A stretch of 64,000 nucleotides of DNA from contig KQ964249.1 of the NCBI GenBank assembly GCA_001566295.1, positions 992,001-1,056,000 of the forward strand. The letters run 5' to 3'. This DNA is from Microdochium bolleyi (lineage: Eukaryota > Ascomycota > Sordariomycetes > Xylariales > Microdochiaceae). A program made the translations under genes and the position numbers. Below, one piece after another: positions 46,512-57,733 of this stretch. Below the pieces are notes generated by a model. The model was not told the DNA's origin, searched no databases, and saw only the letters and a list, made by a program, of their open reading frames with translations. The stretch's first letter is position 1; the number at the start of each line of letters is the position of its first letter.

Positions 46512-48868
46512 ATGACTGCTGCCGTCGTCACACAATGCTATGCGTTCCAGCAGGCTGGGCCTAGCGAGATAGCCCGATACCGACACCCGGCCCCACCCCG
46601 GCCGGCTCCGAACCCGGCCCGCCACTCTTCGCACGCTCCGGAGCCGAGCATGGACCCGGCGACCAGTGCCGCCCCGCCTTTTCCGGCCTCACAGGGCGAC
46701 CTGGGCCTGCACCAGTACTCGCCCTTGCACGACGCTGGCGATGGCCTCCATCTGCTCAACCACCGCCAGCATCTGTCCCGCCACCAGCAGCAGCAGCAGC
46801 AGCAGCAGAGCCACCACCTCCACCATCCGCAGCAGCGGCGCCATTCCCTGCATCATCACCATCAGCCTCTCGGCACGGACGGATACCGCATTCCAGACTT
46901 CCCAGATTCGCTACATGTAGTTCCTTCCTCGCCGATCTTTGATCCTCACCTGCCCAACCTGCAACGACTCGATACCACTGGGGCCTTATCGCTCATCCAC
47001 GATGGCGCTTTCATGCACCAGGTGCAACCGGGCGGCGCCTATGAGCGCGACAGCACTGCACCCATCGCCCAGATTCGTGTCCACACGCACCAGCATCACC
47101 CGCATGATATCGCGAATGGCTCTCCTCACCAACAGCACTCGCTCACGCATACGCCGCAGCGTCATGCTGTCCCCGCCGCACTGTCGCCTTCATCGCACTC
47201 GGGACCCTTCTTGCCCAACATCCTTGGCTCGAATTCTGTCACAACCCCAACTCACGCAATTGGTCAGCTGCACCATGAAGACGACATCTTCGAGTCACCA
47301 CACCAACCCGAGAGCTCGATGGGTCCGCCCAGCACCGACACCATGGAGTCCAGGCCTCACGGACAGCTTGTGAGCCGGATTGTGCTCGATCCTCCGGATG
47401 TGGACGCCTGGCGGGAAAAGCTGTTCAACGTAGATGAGACCATCGTCCTGACCAATGACCAGTTTGAGACCTACTTCCCTCACATCGACAACGTGTACTC
47501 GCACAGATCAACGCAGCGCTACAAGCGCAAGCCATTCATCTCACACTACTGGGACTGTCGCATGAAGGGTCGGCCGCCGGGGACTCCCAAATCGGAAGAC
47601 CCGGCCAAGAAGAAGCGCAAGCGCAACGCGCGAGAGCGGGACCTCTGCGACGTCAAAATCAAGATCACCGAGTACTTTCCAGGGGCGACGGTCCAGCTCG
47701 ACGAGGATGAGCAGCACACGTTCATGGAGAGCACTTTGCAGAATGGGCCGCCGGAGATCAACAGCGAGAAGTTCTGGACAATACAAAGGGTCAACGGCAA
47801 CGGTGGCAACGGTAAAGGGGACGGAGTCGCTGGACCACACAAGCACACGCTCGACAAGAGCGACGAGATCAAAAAGTCGACAGTGCAGCGATACTTATCC
47901 ATGCAGGAGAAGGAGGCGAGGAAAGCGCAGAAGCCGTTTCAGAGGAAACCGTCTGGGCAAGCCACACAAACGGTCAAGAAACACAACAAAGAGAACGAAT
48001 TGAAGCTATATGCATCTTGCTTCTGGTAAGCAGTCCAAAGAGAGTTGACGCTCTAGCTTTTTCGTTAAGACTGCTAGAACTGACTCCTCATGTCTAGCCC
48101 ATTCTCACAGAGAGTCTGGATCGCTTTGGAAGCCAAGGGCATGGCGTACCAGTACTGCGAGATCGATCCTTCCCGGAAACCCACACAATTGCTCGAGGCA
48201 AATCCTCGGGGACTTGTCCCAGCCATCCGCGAAGGCGATTGGGCCAGTGGAGAGAGTTCTGTGATCTTAGAATATGTGAGCAGATTGCCGGCCATCACAT
48301 TGCCGACGGGTGAAACTAACGACCTGGGTGGCCTACAGCTTGAAGACAAACACACCGGGGCTCCCTTGTTTCCGACTGATGCAAGGCTCAAAGCGAACTG
48401 CCGTCTCTGGATAGATCACGTACGTTTCATAGCACGCAACTTGACCCGCCCACACATGACACTGATACTGAATGGTTCCAGATCAACAACAAGATTGTGC
48501 CAAGCTTCTTTGCCCTCTCTAGGGCACACAATCCTACCTTGCAGTTTGAATGCACCGAGCAGCTTCAAACAGAAATAACAGCACTCGTTCAGGCTGCTGA
48601 CGAGTCGGGGCCGTACTTCCTGGGAGCCGACATGTGCCTTGTCGACATCCACTTTGCGCCCTTCGCCATCCGGCTGTCGCGGCTGTTCCCCGAACGCCGC
48701 AAGTGGCTCGCTCCTATGCCAGGCACGCGATGGCATCAATGGGCTGACGCACTGGAACACAATCCGCACGTGCAGGCCACGACAAGCAACATCGAGCTCT
48801 ACACGGAGACATTCGACCTGTTTTCGACGATTCAGCTTCAGCACTCAGCCCCATCGATTAATTTATAA
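46512..48868 (+). CDS. Omega-type glutathione transferase fused to a putative FAR1/WRKY-GCM-like zinc domain, 740 aa
   Basis: Exons 46512-48025, 48098-48419 and 48482-48868 (introns 72 and 62 bp). Splicing restores LKLYASCFCPFSQRVWIALE, the GST thioredoxin fold with catalytic Cys505 in a CPF motif (omega class uses Cys). NPRGLVPAIREG (cis-Pro loop), GESSVILEY (glutathione-binding Glu-Ser) and the all-alpha C-domain (from about 598) follow. Residues 1-285 are His/Gln/Pro-rich and disordered, with an eight-Gln tract. Residues about 286-450 are a folded-looking block: YWDCRMKGRPPGTPK (AT-hook-like), KKKRKRNARERD (nuclear signal), LCDVKIKITEYF, then FWTIQRV and GPHKHTLDKSD. Cys349, Cys379, His443 and His445 could form a C-C-H-H zinc site, as in FAR1/WRKY-GCM domains. 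The GST part is certain; the zinc/DNA-binding role is inferred. A second in-frame ATG at 46650 (MDPATSAAPP) is an equally possible start. Confidence 0.9.
46785..46808 (+). repeat. (CAG)8 microsatellite coding polyglutamine
   Basis: Eight perfect CAG codons encode Gln92-Gln99 in the disordered N-terminus of the GST fusion protein. Pure codon use indicates slippage-prone, length-variable DNA. Confidence 0.9.
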
Positions 48869-49515
48869 GACATGCTCGAGAGCTGGACGGCCTCGTTTGA
48901 CAATGTTTCACGTTCACGGAATATCTGAGATATCAATGCATTAGGAAGTAGTAGACTTTGATTTATCTTTCGGAAGACCTGACAACGACAACCGATGACG
49001 ACTAGCGCATTCGCGAGACTGCTGTGCTTTTCAATTAATCGACTCCCATGTGGCCTAGAAGCGTCAAGGAAGTGAAGGCCAAGGTTGCCTTCGCATTGTT
49101 GGCCCCTGGCTATATTCCACTGTACATGACGAATGTTGCGTTCATTTGCAGCATCGGTGACTCCGCTGGCCAGGAATCAATATGGGAGCCTAGCACCTTT
49201 CGAAGACTGGCCGTTGCGAATTTTCAGGGGATGTGGCATCTTGATTACCATCTTGTCCCAACTTCATAAGACAACCAATAAGAAGTGTTCTTCAACAATG
49301 TGTTCTATAGTCATCAGCCTCTCGAAGTTTCTTTTGCTTTGAGTGGCACATGTTCTCTCCCTTTCGTGTATAGCAATAATGGAAGGGCTGAACAGACGTC
49401 CGGATCCAGCCATCTGGTCAAGTCACAGCCCGCGGAACGACGTTTCATGAACGCACCTTCTATGCCTGAATTGTCCTAAGGTGCAAAGCTAGACAGGCTT
49501 GATCCGCGAGGGAAT
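48869..49515. other. Intergenic, convergent 3' ends
   Basis: About 0.65 kb between the GST fusion stop and the HET gene stop. AT-rich patches fit 3' untranslated regions. No gene seen. Confidence 0.65.
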
Positions 49516-52029
49516 TTATCTGAGTTCTACAGTTTGCCGATCGAGACTCTCCGGAAGCCACTCAGTGATGTCCAACTCCTCGAATGACGAAGGATCGGTG
49601 CCCGAGCCACTTGACGAGGACCCGTGCTCTGACTCGTCATCGGTACCCGGTCGCTGTGCAGCTTCCTTGAACAGGCTCATTGTATTGACTGAGATCCTGT
49701 GGAGCTCGTCATCAGACAGCTCGAAAAAGCCGACCCTCTCGAAGTGGCCGTCTACCTTCTCCACGACGAGGAAGAACAGCTCAGGCTTCGCCACGCCGGC
49801 TGCGAGGGTGAGCGGTCCACCGGCAACCTTGTGGGGTTCCTCAAACACCAGGCCAAAGAACTGCCGGTCTGAGGCGGCAGACGGAGGTGACGACGACAGA
49901 GGTATGGTCGGAGCCGGCTGCGAGTCGAAGTGGACGTTGACGGCTACCACTGAGTCGTTCCCGGACGGAAAGTTGTCCCTAGCCTTTGGCCAAGCCCAGG
50001 GTCCGAGGGTGTCGTCCGCCAGGGAGCTGTCATCGTCCTCGTCATCGTCCTCGTCCTCGCCATCGTCCTGACCATCGTCCTGACCATCGTCCTGACCATC
50101 GTCCTGACCATCGTCCTGACCATCGTCCTGACCATCGTCCTGACCATCGTCCTGACCATCGTCCTGACTATCCTCTCCGCCGGGAGGCGCCTGTTTACCG
50201 ACCCCAATTTCAAGCTCCACTATCCACGCTTCCACAAATATCGATTTCGACAGCTCTTGCTGGATGTCTCGTTGCACTTGATTCTGAAAATGATTTCGCA
50301 AGCTCAGAGCCGTCCCATCGGCAGTGTGAATCACAACAGAGCCTCCAAGCCTGGAAGACTCATGCTCGTCGGAGAAGTAAGGGTGGGCATTCGCCTCCCA
50401 GCCGGTCCACGACCAGCTCGGGAAGTCGGACCGCCGCCGATTATGCCGGTTCATGACCGGATGCCAGCAGAGGCTCGCCAGAAAGCTCCTCTCGAGGCAC
50501 CCCACACCTCCACCACGCCCGGCCGGCGAGAACGGGATGCCCCAGGCGTGGCACACCGGGTCTGGGCCGACCCGGTACGTCCGCAGGACCCCGAGCAGCC
50601 CGTTCAGCGCGTCGCCGTCAAAGGACAGCGTCCGCCGGCTGTAGGCCGTGATGTGGTCCCAGATGGCGAGCTGCCGGGTGTCGTCGCCGCTGTCCACCCT
50701 CGCGACGAATATGTCCCTCCTCTCGGGGGCGCAGACCGTCTCGCGGCAGAGGACGCCCGCGCGGCACTGGAAGAGCATCTCCCTGCGCGTGAAGACCAGG
50801 CATTTCCGCGAGCAGATGGCCTCCTGGTATGTCCAGCCTCTCGTCCGCCACTTGGAGCTTATGAAGGACTCGCACATCAGCTCCGTCACAACGAGGTGCT
50901 TTGTTGCTGCTCTGCCGAGCCGGGCATGGGCTTGCAAATCACGGGCTCGGCGAGGGGACACCCCGGGCAAGCCAAATTCGGGGCCGTCGCCGGCGGCGGC
51001 GATGATGGTGAGCTGCGCCTGCTGGTACACGAGGTCCATCTTCTGGATCTGGGCCATCTTCTGCTCGGGGTTGTCCTGGGGTATGCAGTACCGGTCGATC
51101 CAGATATAGCTGAACCCAAGCTCCCGTGTCAGCCACGCAGCGTTCCTGATTGTCGGGAGGGCGTCGGCAAGCAAATCTTTGGGATCCTTGACATCGTCGT
51201 CATCGCCATCATTGCCACCACCTGCCCCTTTATCTGTCTTGGGTGACAGCTCAGAGCTGCCCCAGACATAGCTGAGGGCTACATAGTCGCACCCAGGACT
51301 CGCGCTTTCGAGATGCCCCGTGTGGACATTTATGACCTGGAGACCCTCGACGATCTCGATATCCGGGCTGTTACACTCCGCTCCGTGCTGCGACTTGCAG
51401 TCTGCGAGCCATTTCCGCACACGCACCATGTCGATCTTGTCCTCGTCAATGATCGTCAGTAACCCTTCTATCTCCCGGTCACGCGTTGCGCAGGCGGTAC
51501 CGGCCCCGTCAGCGCCGCGAGAAGGCGATGCCGCCAGTCCTATGACCACGTCGGACTTCCACGCCTGCTCATCGTCAGACGCCAGGTCCGGATCCCTGTA
51601 GAACCGTATGCCCTCCAACTCAGGCTGCACCACCCGCGCGTTCCCGTAGAACGCCTTTGTCGGGACGCGCACCCTGCTGCCCTGGGCCCGGAAGACGATC
51701 TTCCTGACGAGGTCCTGCCCGTCTGGGTTGTTCTCGCGGACCACGGCGAGCAGGAGATCGCAGACCGGGCATGGAGGAGCGCTGCTGCCGCTGCCGCGGC
51801 CCAGCGTGCTGACGTCGATCTTGAGCAATGCTGGTGGCCGCTCATACCTCGACCGCTTCCGGGGGTTCTCGAGTCTCTCCCTCATCCACGTCTCCGGGTC
51901 CACGACGGGATCACTGCCCTCGACCTCTTGGCTCTGTCGGGTGATCAGGTCCTCCCAGTCCACTGCGCTGCAGCGAGGACACAGGTTGTCTGATAGCGGT
52001 GGCGATTTTGGTGGTGGTGGTGGCGGCAT
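49516..52029 (-). CDS. HET-domain protein with acidic repeat tract, 837 aa
   Basis: HET (heterokaryon incompatibility) proteins trigger cell death after non-self recognition in filamentous fungi; many paralogs have unknown triggers. Single exon from ATG 52029. Two Cys pairs near the N-terminus (CPRC at 17-20, CPVC at 87-90) resemble a small zinc module. The HET domain (about 249-410) shows YVALSYVWGS, FSYIWIDRYCIPQDN, MDLVYQQAQLTIIAAAG and RGWTYQEAICSRKCLVF in order. An acidic Gly/Asp insert (268-281) sits inside it. FPSWSWTGWEA further on is also common in this family. Nine copies of Gln-Asp-Asp-Gly, then Glu/Asp-rich sequence, divide it from a beta-rich C-terminal part (FFGLVFEEPHKVAG, ELFFLVVEKVDGHFERVGFF). 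No NACHT, WD40 or membrane part is attached. Family call is firm; an incompatibility role is inferred. Confidence 0.93.
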   Translation of the reverse strand: MPPPPPPKSPPLSDNLCPRCSAVDWEDLITRQSQEVEGSDPVVDPETWMRERLENPRKRSRYERPPALLKIDVSTLGRGSGSSAPPCPVCDLLLAVVRENNPDGQDLVRKIVFRAQGSRVRVPTKAFYGNARVVQPELEGIRFYRDPDLASDDEQAWKSDVVIGLAASPSRGADGAGTACATRDREIEGLLTIIDEDKIDMVRVRKWLADCKSQHGAECNSPDIEIVEGLQVINVHTGHLESASPGCDYVALSYVWGSSELSPKTDKGAGGGNDGDDDDVKDPKDLLADALPTIRNAAWLTRELGFSYIWIDRYCIPQDNPEQKMAQIQKMDLVYQQAQLTIIAAAGDGPEFGLPGVSPRRARDLQAHARLGRAATKHLVVTELMCESFISSKWRTRGWTYQEAICSRKCLVFTRREMLFQCRAGVLCRETVCAPERRDIFVARVDSGDDTRQLAIWDHITAYSRRTLSFDGDALNGLLGVLRTYRVGPDPVCHAWGIPFSPAGRGGGVGCLERSFLASLCWHPVMNRHNRRRSDFPSWSWTGWEANAHPYFSDEHESSRLGGSVVIHTADGTALSLRNHFQNQVQRDIQQELSKSIFVEAWIVELEIGVGKQAPPGGEDSQDDGQDDGQDDGQDDGQDDGQDDGQDDGQDDGQDDGEDEDDDEDDDSSLADDTLGPWAWPKARDNFPSGNDSVVAVNVHFDSQPAPTIPLSSSPPSAASDRQFFGLVFEEPHKVAGGPLTLAAGVAKPELFFLVVEKVDGHFERVGFFELSDDELHRISVNTMSLFKEAAQRPGTDDESEHGSSSSGSGTDPSSFEELDITEWLPESLDRQTVELR
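50061..50168 (-). repeat. Coding minisatellite, nine 12-bp units
   Basis: Nine nearly perfect copies of a 12-bp unit (plus strand CATCGTCCTGAC) encode Gln-Asp-Asp-Gly repeats in the HET protein. The unit is a multiple of three, so copy-number change keeps the frame. The very high identity between units points to active expansion or contraction. Confidence 0.95.
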
Positions 52030-52761
52030 GACTGCGGTTTGGGATTATTTTTACCCCTGCACCTTAGGTACATTGCTGGTGATGGTGGCATTGCAGATGA
52101 ATGCAATCTTCGTAAGTGCCCAGCTGAGGGTTGAACGTATGTGCCGTAATCACACACACACACACCAGCATTACCTCTTCCCACTTGCTGCTGGCAGGGC
52201 AGCATGATATGCAGCCAGGGGTCCAGCACATCCGTCACATCATGCATGCCGGCACGGGAAGTGGGGGAAAATAAATGATATGCCTTTGCATATCCGGCCA
52301 TTCCTGGATCCGGAAAACACATCGTCACGATTCCCCCCTTCTTTCGGACTGAATTCACAGGGTAAGGGATGGCATAGGTCTTTATTCAGCTTGCTTTCGT
52401 AGCCGCTTTGGGCCTTGTTTCTGGCAGATTGGGGGGGGGGGGGGGAGGCTGTAAGTCCTACCTGACAAACCAGGAAAGGGCGAGTAAAGGATAACCCACG
52501 CATCGCTCGAGTCTAATAGTCCTTGGTGGGTCAGTGACACAGGCATTAATCATTTGGTATCATTGATTTCTTATGCGCTCTCATCTATCTAAATTGTGAC
52601 TCGACATCCCGGTCTATCCATTTACCTTGCTGGCCAAACGCGTTCTCTCACGTTATGTGTGTATGTCTACAAATCATTATTCTCCCTAAGACGAATGGAC
52701 CAGACATCCGTCTACAAAAGGCATCATCGCCTCATATAGCTCGCGATGTTCTGACCCAAAA
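52030..52761. other. Intergenic, 0.7 kb, HET promoter
   Basis: Upstream region of the HET gene and 3' flank of the checkpoint kinase gene. Holds a CA dinucleotide repeat at about 52150-52165 and a 15-G tract at 52431-52445. No gene seen. Confidence 0.6.
52431..52445. repeat. Homopolymer G tract (15)
   Basis: Fifteen G about 400 bases upstream of the HET start codon; second longest G run in the window. Confidence 0.75.
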
Positions 52762-55700
52762 TCAGCTCGAAGCCACAGAAGACTCCCCATACGGTGTCCC
52801 TCCTGAGCTCAGGTAAGAATGCCCACTCGCTGCCGGACCTGCTGATACAGGGGACACCTGTCGTAGTGAGCCCGGCTGTGATGTTGGTGCGCGCAGCTCC
52901 AAGACCCTCACTGCCTCAGCCCTCTTCTGCTCAAATAATCTCCCTCGCTCTTGCTCTCGCGCCATGTGCCGCATCCGCGTCTCTTGATCGGCGTGCGCGT
53001 CGACCTTGATCCTATCGTACGTAAGCGTCTCGAGCGCCCGCGGCCACAAGCGGTCGAGCTTACGCGCTGTTGCCTCGGGGACAGCGGTGGGAGGCTCGTC
53101 GGTGGGCCGTGATATGGACGAGCCGCCCCAGTGGCAATCGAATCGTAGCTTAGCCTGGCGATTAACGTCATCGGAGCCCCAGAAGACAATGATGTCGCCG
53201 TGGTGCAGCTTCATCCAGTACCGACTTGGTGCGGACGGGTCCTTCGGCTCGTAGGGCTGCAGCGGGTTGTTGTTGATGCGCAGGCCGTTTGTAGCCTTGG
53301 TCGAAATGTAGAATGCAAACGTGTCTGGCTCTGGGGAAGCGCGCATCGTCCGGCTTGACGAGCGGGCGACATCCCATGGCCGAAAGTCTCCGGCGCTTCC
53401 CGAGTAGCCCTCCCGCCATAAAAGGATCCTGAAGGCGTTCTTAGGAATCTTAGACTCTGTGGCTGGTTGGTAGACCGTGGTATTGCTCCGGTCTCTGCCC
53501 CAGGAGATGACGGGGTCTTGCAGGTTGAAGGATATGTTTGGCACCAACGACCCTTGCGCAGACCGGAATGTAGCGACCGTCGTTCTAGGCGTGCGCAATG
53601 TCTGTAAGGTGGCAGGCAGCGGCTGGTCGATTGATGCAGTGTCAGGTATTGACACCTCGTCATCTGGGCGAGATGAGACCGGGGCGGTCGGTGGGATGTC
53701 CCAATCTTCATCGACAGTCCGTCTATCTCTCTTCAACAACGCTGGCCGCGCCGCGTCAGGCACCCCAAGCTTGCCATTCACATCGTGGTGCGTTGTAGGT
53801 GGGAAATGTCGCATAGCGAGGTCCCAGAGTGGCGAACGACCAGGACCGAATTCTTCTTTTCTCCGCTCTGCAGCGAGCTCGAAAGCATTGTACTGCAGGT
53901 GGGTCATCTCGGGATAATTGAGATGCCAGGTTTCTTTGTTCGAGCTATCCCAGAACGTCGTCTTGTGCAGGGGATAATCAATCTGTCTTCCAGACTCGTT
54001 CTTCGCAATGGGCGGAACGCTGGCGAACAAGACGATCTCGTCCTCGTCGCCCGCTTGCGACGCAACGTCCCCTGCGGACTTCAGCCTCTTCATGGAAGGC
54101 TTAGAATTTGACCCGGAGGGCTCGAACTCGTCGCTCGTATCGTATGCCGGCTTGCGCTTGCTCGTCGTGAAGTCGCTAATGCCCGAAACGTTCGCCCTCG
54201 AAGCCATGTTCAATTCTCCAAATATCGAGGAAGCTCCTCCTAGGCTTTGCGAAGGCATGCCGAGAAGTACGCTCCGAGTGTTTTCATTTGCTGATGTCTC
54301 CACAACCGCGGAAATGCTTCGTGAAAGTGCCCCTTTTTGCCGTGGCGTTGACAAGTCTCCCGAATCCTCAAAACTGTCGAGAATCTCCGAGTTGTGGAGA
54401 TCTGTCTCGCCAAAGCTTGATATCGAGATCGGTAGATTCAGCCGGTCTTCCGGGATCGCTCCCGAGCTGCCAAGGGCGGAGTTGTTCACTTCTCCAAATA
54501 GTTTGTTTCCTCCCTGTTGTCCCTTGGTACAATTCTCTTTTTCCGACTCATACTCCATAGAGTAGTCAGGCTCAGGCTCCTGAAATGAATCAATGCCATC
54601 CAATGAGTCCTGCTGCGCAGGTCGGTCAATCAGACTAAGTTGCGATGCTCCCTGGCCAAGCAGATCATCTTCGTCGGAGATCTCATCGAAGGACTCCGCA
54701 GGAGCAGGATTCAGCCAAGCATGTCCGCGCAACTCTGCAATCGTTGCGCGAGTCTCTGGTCGGACGTGGATCATCCGTGACAGGAAGTGGATGCCAGTCT
54801 GTGAGATGCGGGCATTGACCAAAGGTGTAGTGTTTAGTGGATACTTGACGATATGGTCAAGCAGCTCTGTATAAGTAATGCCGTTCTTTACGGGGAACGG
54901 CGGGCTGCCAGTGAGCGCATAGAACAGTACACCCCCGAGCGACCAAACATCCACCGCGTGGTCGTAGCGTTCACGTTCTGCCCGTGGTATTTTCCGATGC
55001 GTTCGCCGCCCATGGTCGTCGTACGAGGCAAACTCGTTGTACACTTCTGGCGCGCAGTAGAGTAAGGTGCCACAGAATGTCTTTAAGAACGTCTGTTCCG
55101 TGTCGATCATCTTGGACAGTCCAAAATCGGTCAGCTTAACCTCCAGTGGGCTGATGGACTGAACCAGGATATTATCGGGCTTGACGTCGCGATGCGTGAT
55201 CTTGTTGTCGTGCAGATACCCAAGCGCGTCTGTCAGTTGGCTTGCGAGAGTCGTGCCTGCCGACTCGATGACGGAGCCATGATCCAGAATGAGTTTGCCG
55301 AGGTCGCCGCCTGCGACATACTCCATTATTATAATCATCTGATGGGCCTCCCAGTCAAAGTGTTCAATGTACTGAACAATATGAGGCTGTAGGACTGTTA
55401 GTCAAACCCACTTCCATGATGAACCACCCAGGGAGGGTCAACTCACATGTTGCACTGCCTGCATGATTCTCATCTCGTTCTCGACCTTTTGGTCAAGGAC
55501 GCCGTTCTTCATGAATTTCCGCTTGTCGAGCTCCTTTGCAGCATATGGCGCACCGTCGTACTTTGATGTAACCTTATAGACCGTGGCAAATGCGCCCTTG
55601 CCGATAACTCCCACGCGCGCGTACTTGTCGCCTCCTCTCCATTCTCGAGGTATTTTTGCCATCGTCTCCGTCGGTGTATGGTCTATCTCTTTTGTCTTGG

Positions 55701-56648
55701 CTCTATTGAACGGTGGTGGAAACAAATTAACCTGGCAAAAGAGACAATTTGGATGTGAGTCACACGAAACCACGGACCATCAACAAGGCAGAAGCCCTGC
55801 AAAGGGAGAGGGGAAAGTCTTACATGGCCGCTCGGCCCCGGACCAATAGTCCGGTTGGGATCCTCCTCGCTCATCCCCTTCACCCTGCGGAGGTAAGCGT
55901 TCAGGTTTCGCAGGTACTGCTGCTCTGTGTCGCCGTCGCGACGTGGGATCCTGACCAGGAACATAAGGTCGCTGTCCGTGTTGACCATGATGATCTTGAT
56001 CTGCGAGCCACTCTCGAGGATCCGCCTGTTGGCACCGCCGGATTGTCGCCTGGGGTCGGGTTTGCGGAGCAGCTTATTGTCGACGACGGTGCCGTTGGTG
56101 GACTGGTCCTCGAGCATAACGCTGCCGTGCTGGTTGACGTAGATGCGGAAATGAACGTTGCTAACGCGCTTGCCCGGGTCGTTGGCGAAGCAGATGTCGC
56201 ACCTGTTAGGATTGCGGCCAAAGGCGAAGCCCATGAGGGGGTCCTTGACGGCGGCCGAGAGCCGCAGCACGATGGCATGGTCGCCCAGCCCACGCGTCCG
56301 CCCAAAGTCCTGCGCATCGTCCTCGAGGTATAGGTCCGAATCGATCGCGTCGGCCGTGTAGCGCCCGACCGTGTGCCGGCTGTACTCGGTGGAGTTGGCG
56401 AAGCGGTGCACCTCTCGACTCGCGTTTTCGCTATTCGGATAGAGCAGACATACTATGTCGGATATGTCCTCGTCGGTGAAGCCGGAGTTCTGCTTGCCGA
56501 ACCGTCTCGGGTCCAATGCATTTTGGGTAGCTATTATCATTAAGAACCAAGTATCAGTCTAGCGCACGCAATTCGCAGTTTTGGGAGGGAGGGACATAAG
56601 CAGTCACAAACCTTGTTGCGTAGCTTGGGAATCGTCGGCAGAATCCAT
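52762..56648 (-). CDS. RAD53: Rad53/Cds1-type DNA-damage checkpoint kinase with two FHA domains, 1217 aa
   Basis: Effector kinase of the replication and DNA-damage checkpoint. Exons 56648-56612, 56530-55824, 55731-55447 and 55386-52762; introns 81, 92 and 60 bp. Residues 1-16 contain SQ, TQ and TQ (MDSADDSQATQQATQN), sites of the ATR/ATM (Mec1/Tel1) type. FHA1 spans about 112-200, with FGRNPNRCDI (Arg118), RVSNVHF and DQSTNGT, the phospho-threonine-binding residues. The kinase domain (about 287-572) has GKGAFATVYKV, Lys314, HRDVKPDN (Asp410), DFG (Asp430) and APE, all intact. A second, divergent FHA lies at about 965-1098 (ISWGRDRSNTTVY, FYISTKATNGLRINNNP, LHHGDIIVFWG). The FHA-kinase-FHA order is that of yeast Rad53 rather than single-FHA Chk2/PRD-4. 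The 390-residue linker after the kinase is disordered and Ser-rich, making the protein longer than Rad53 (821 aa). Confidence 0.92.
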
Positions 56649-57733
56649 TGGGAGGAGCAAAGCGATGCGATCCCAGGCGCGGCCGGTGCAGCCCAGCTAC
56701 GCAAGTCGAAAGCGTAAACCAGGCGCAAAATGTCGGCTTTTGGTTGGCGACGCCGACTGCAATAAATCTATAGCCTAGAGGCTGGAGCAGCAAGCAAGTA
56801 GGCAGCAGAAGGGTCGAGCTCTGCAAGTGAAGACTCGGGGCCGTGCACGCGAGGATCGGTCGCAGAGCTAGAAGGACGACGGCATGCTCTGGTGTTGATC
56901 TGACGAAGCTACGTCGAGCAGGAGCGAGGAATTGCCGTGGAGATTCGGAGTCGTAGAGTGGACTCGTGTGGGACAAAGGTGTAGCGGAGCGGCAGCTACG
57001 TTACTGGCTGGGCGGGTGGGGTGTTTTGCGCGGTTGCGCCAGCGACGGCGGAATGACAGGCGACGGTTGGGGAGCGGGAAACGGGAAACGGGTAACACTA
57101 AAGGTTAAAGAACAAGGAGTCGCACCAGGGGTCCTTCTCGAGGAAACAAAGTATCAAGCAAGACAAAGCAGCAAGGCAGAATGGAAGAGACGGATGCCGG
57201 TGTGGTCAGGCGCGCACGCCCGTGGAGGAACAGGAAGGACTGGATATCGTGATGCAAAGATGACTTTGTGAATCGGCATGGGCGAAATGGTAGGATGGGG
57301 GAAAAGCAAAATCACAAGACTTTGACGTCGTTGTCCAGGGAGGTGGCCAGCAGGCTTCCAGCCCAATTGGCTCAGCCTGGTCCGCCATGGCCAGGTGCCC
57401 AACGCCTCGCCGCCAGGCAGTGGTCCGCCCCCAGCCCTGCGCTCCTGGCCACACGATCATCTGCCGCGCCCACCTGACTTGATGTCGGCTGATTGGCTCT
57501 GCTTCCTCGAAACACTGCATTCTTCACACTCAAAAATCATGAGCGTGTGCTCGGGTTCGCCGCACTCTCACAAACAAGCAAACAAGTAGCAAACGCAATC
57601 GGTAGTCTCTCTATCCATTAAATACGCTGCCATCGCAGAAAGATGGCCCAGCCCGGAGAAATACACCCTCTATCTGCCGCTCAGGCCATGTATGTAATCA
57701 CTACCGAGACATGCTCCGGAAACCGCCCTACCC
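56649..57733. other. Intergenic, 1.1 kb
   Basis: Promoter of the checkpoint kinase gene (right of 56648) and the 3' flank of the DUF8004 gene. No gene seen. Confidence 0.6.

Noticed and set aside
50059..50175. Possible CRISPR-like or satellite array at the 12-bp repeats
   Set aside because: Units are directly adjacent without spacers and lie in frame inside a coding sequence, so this is a coding minisatellite.
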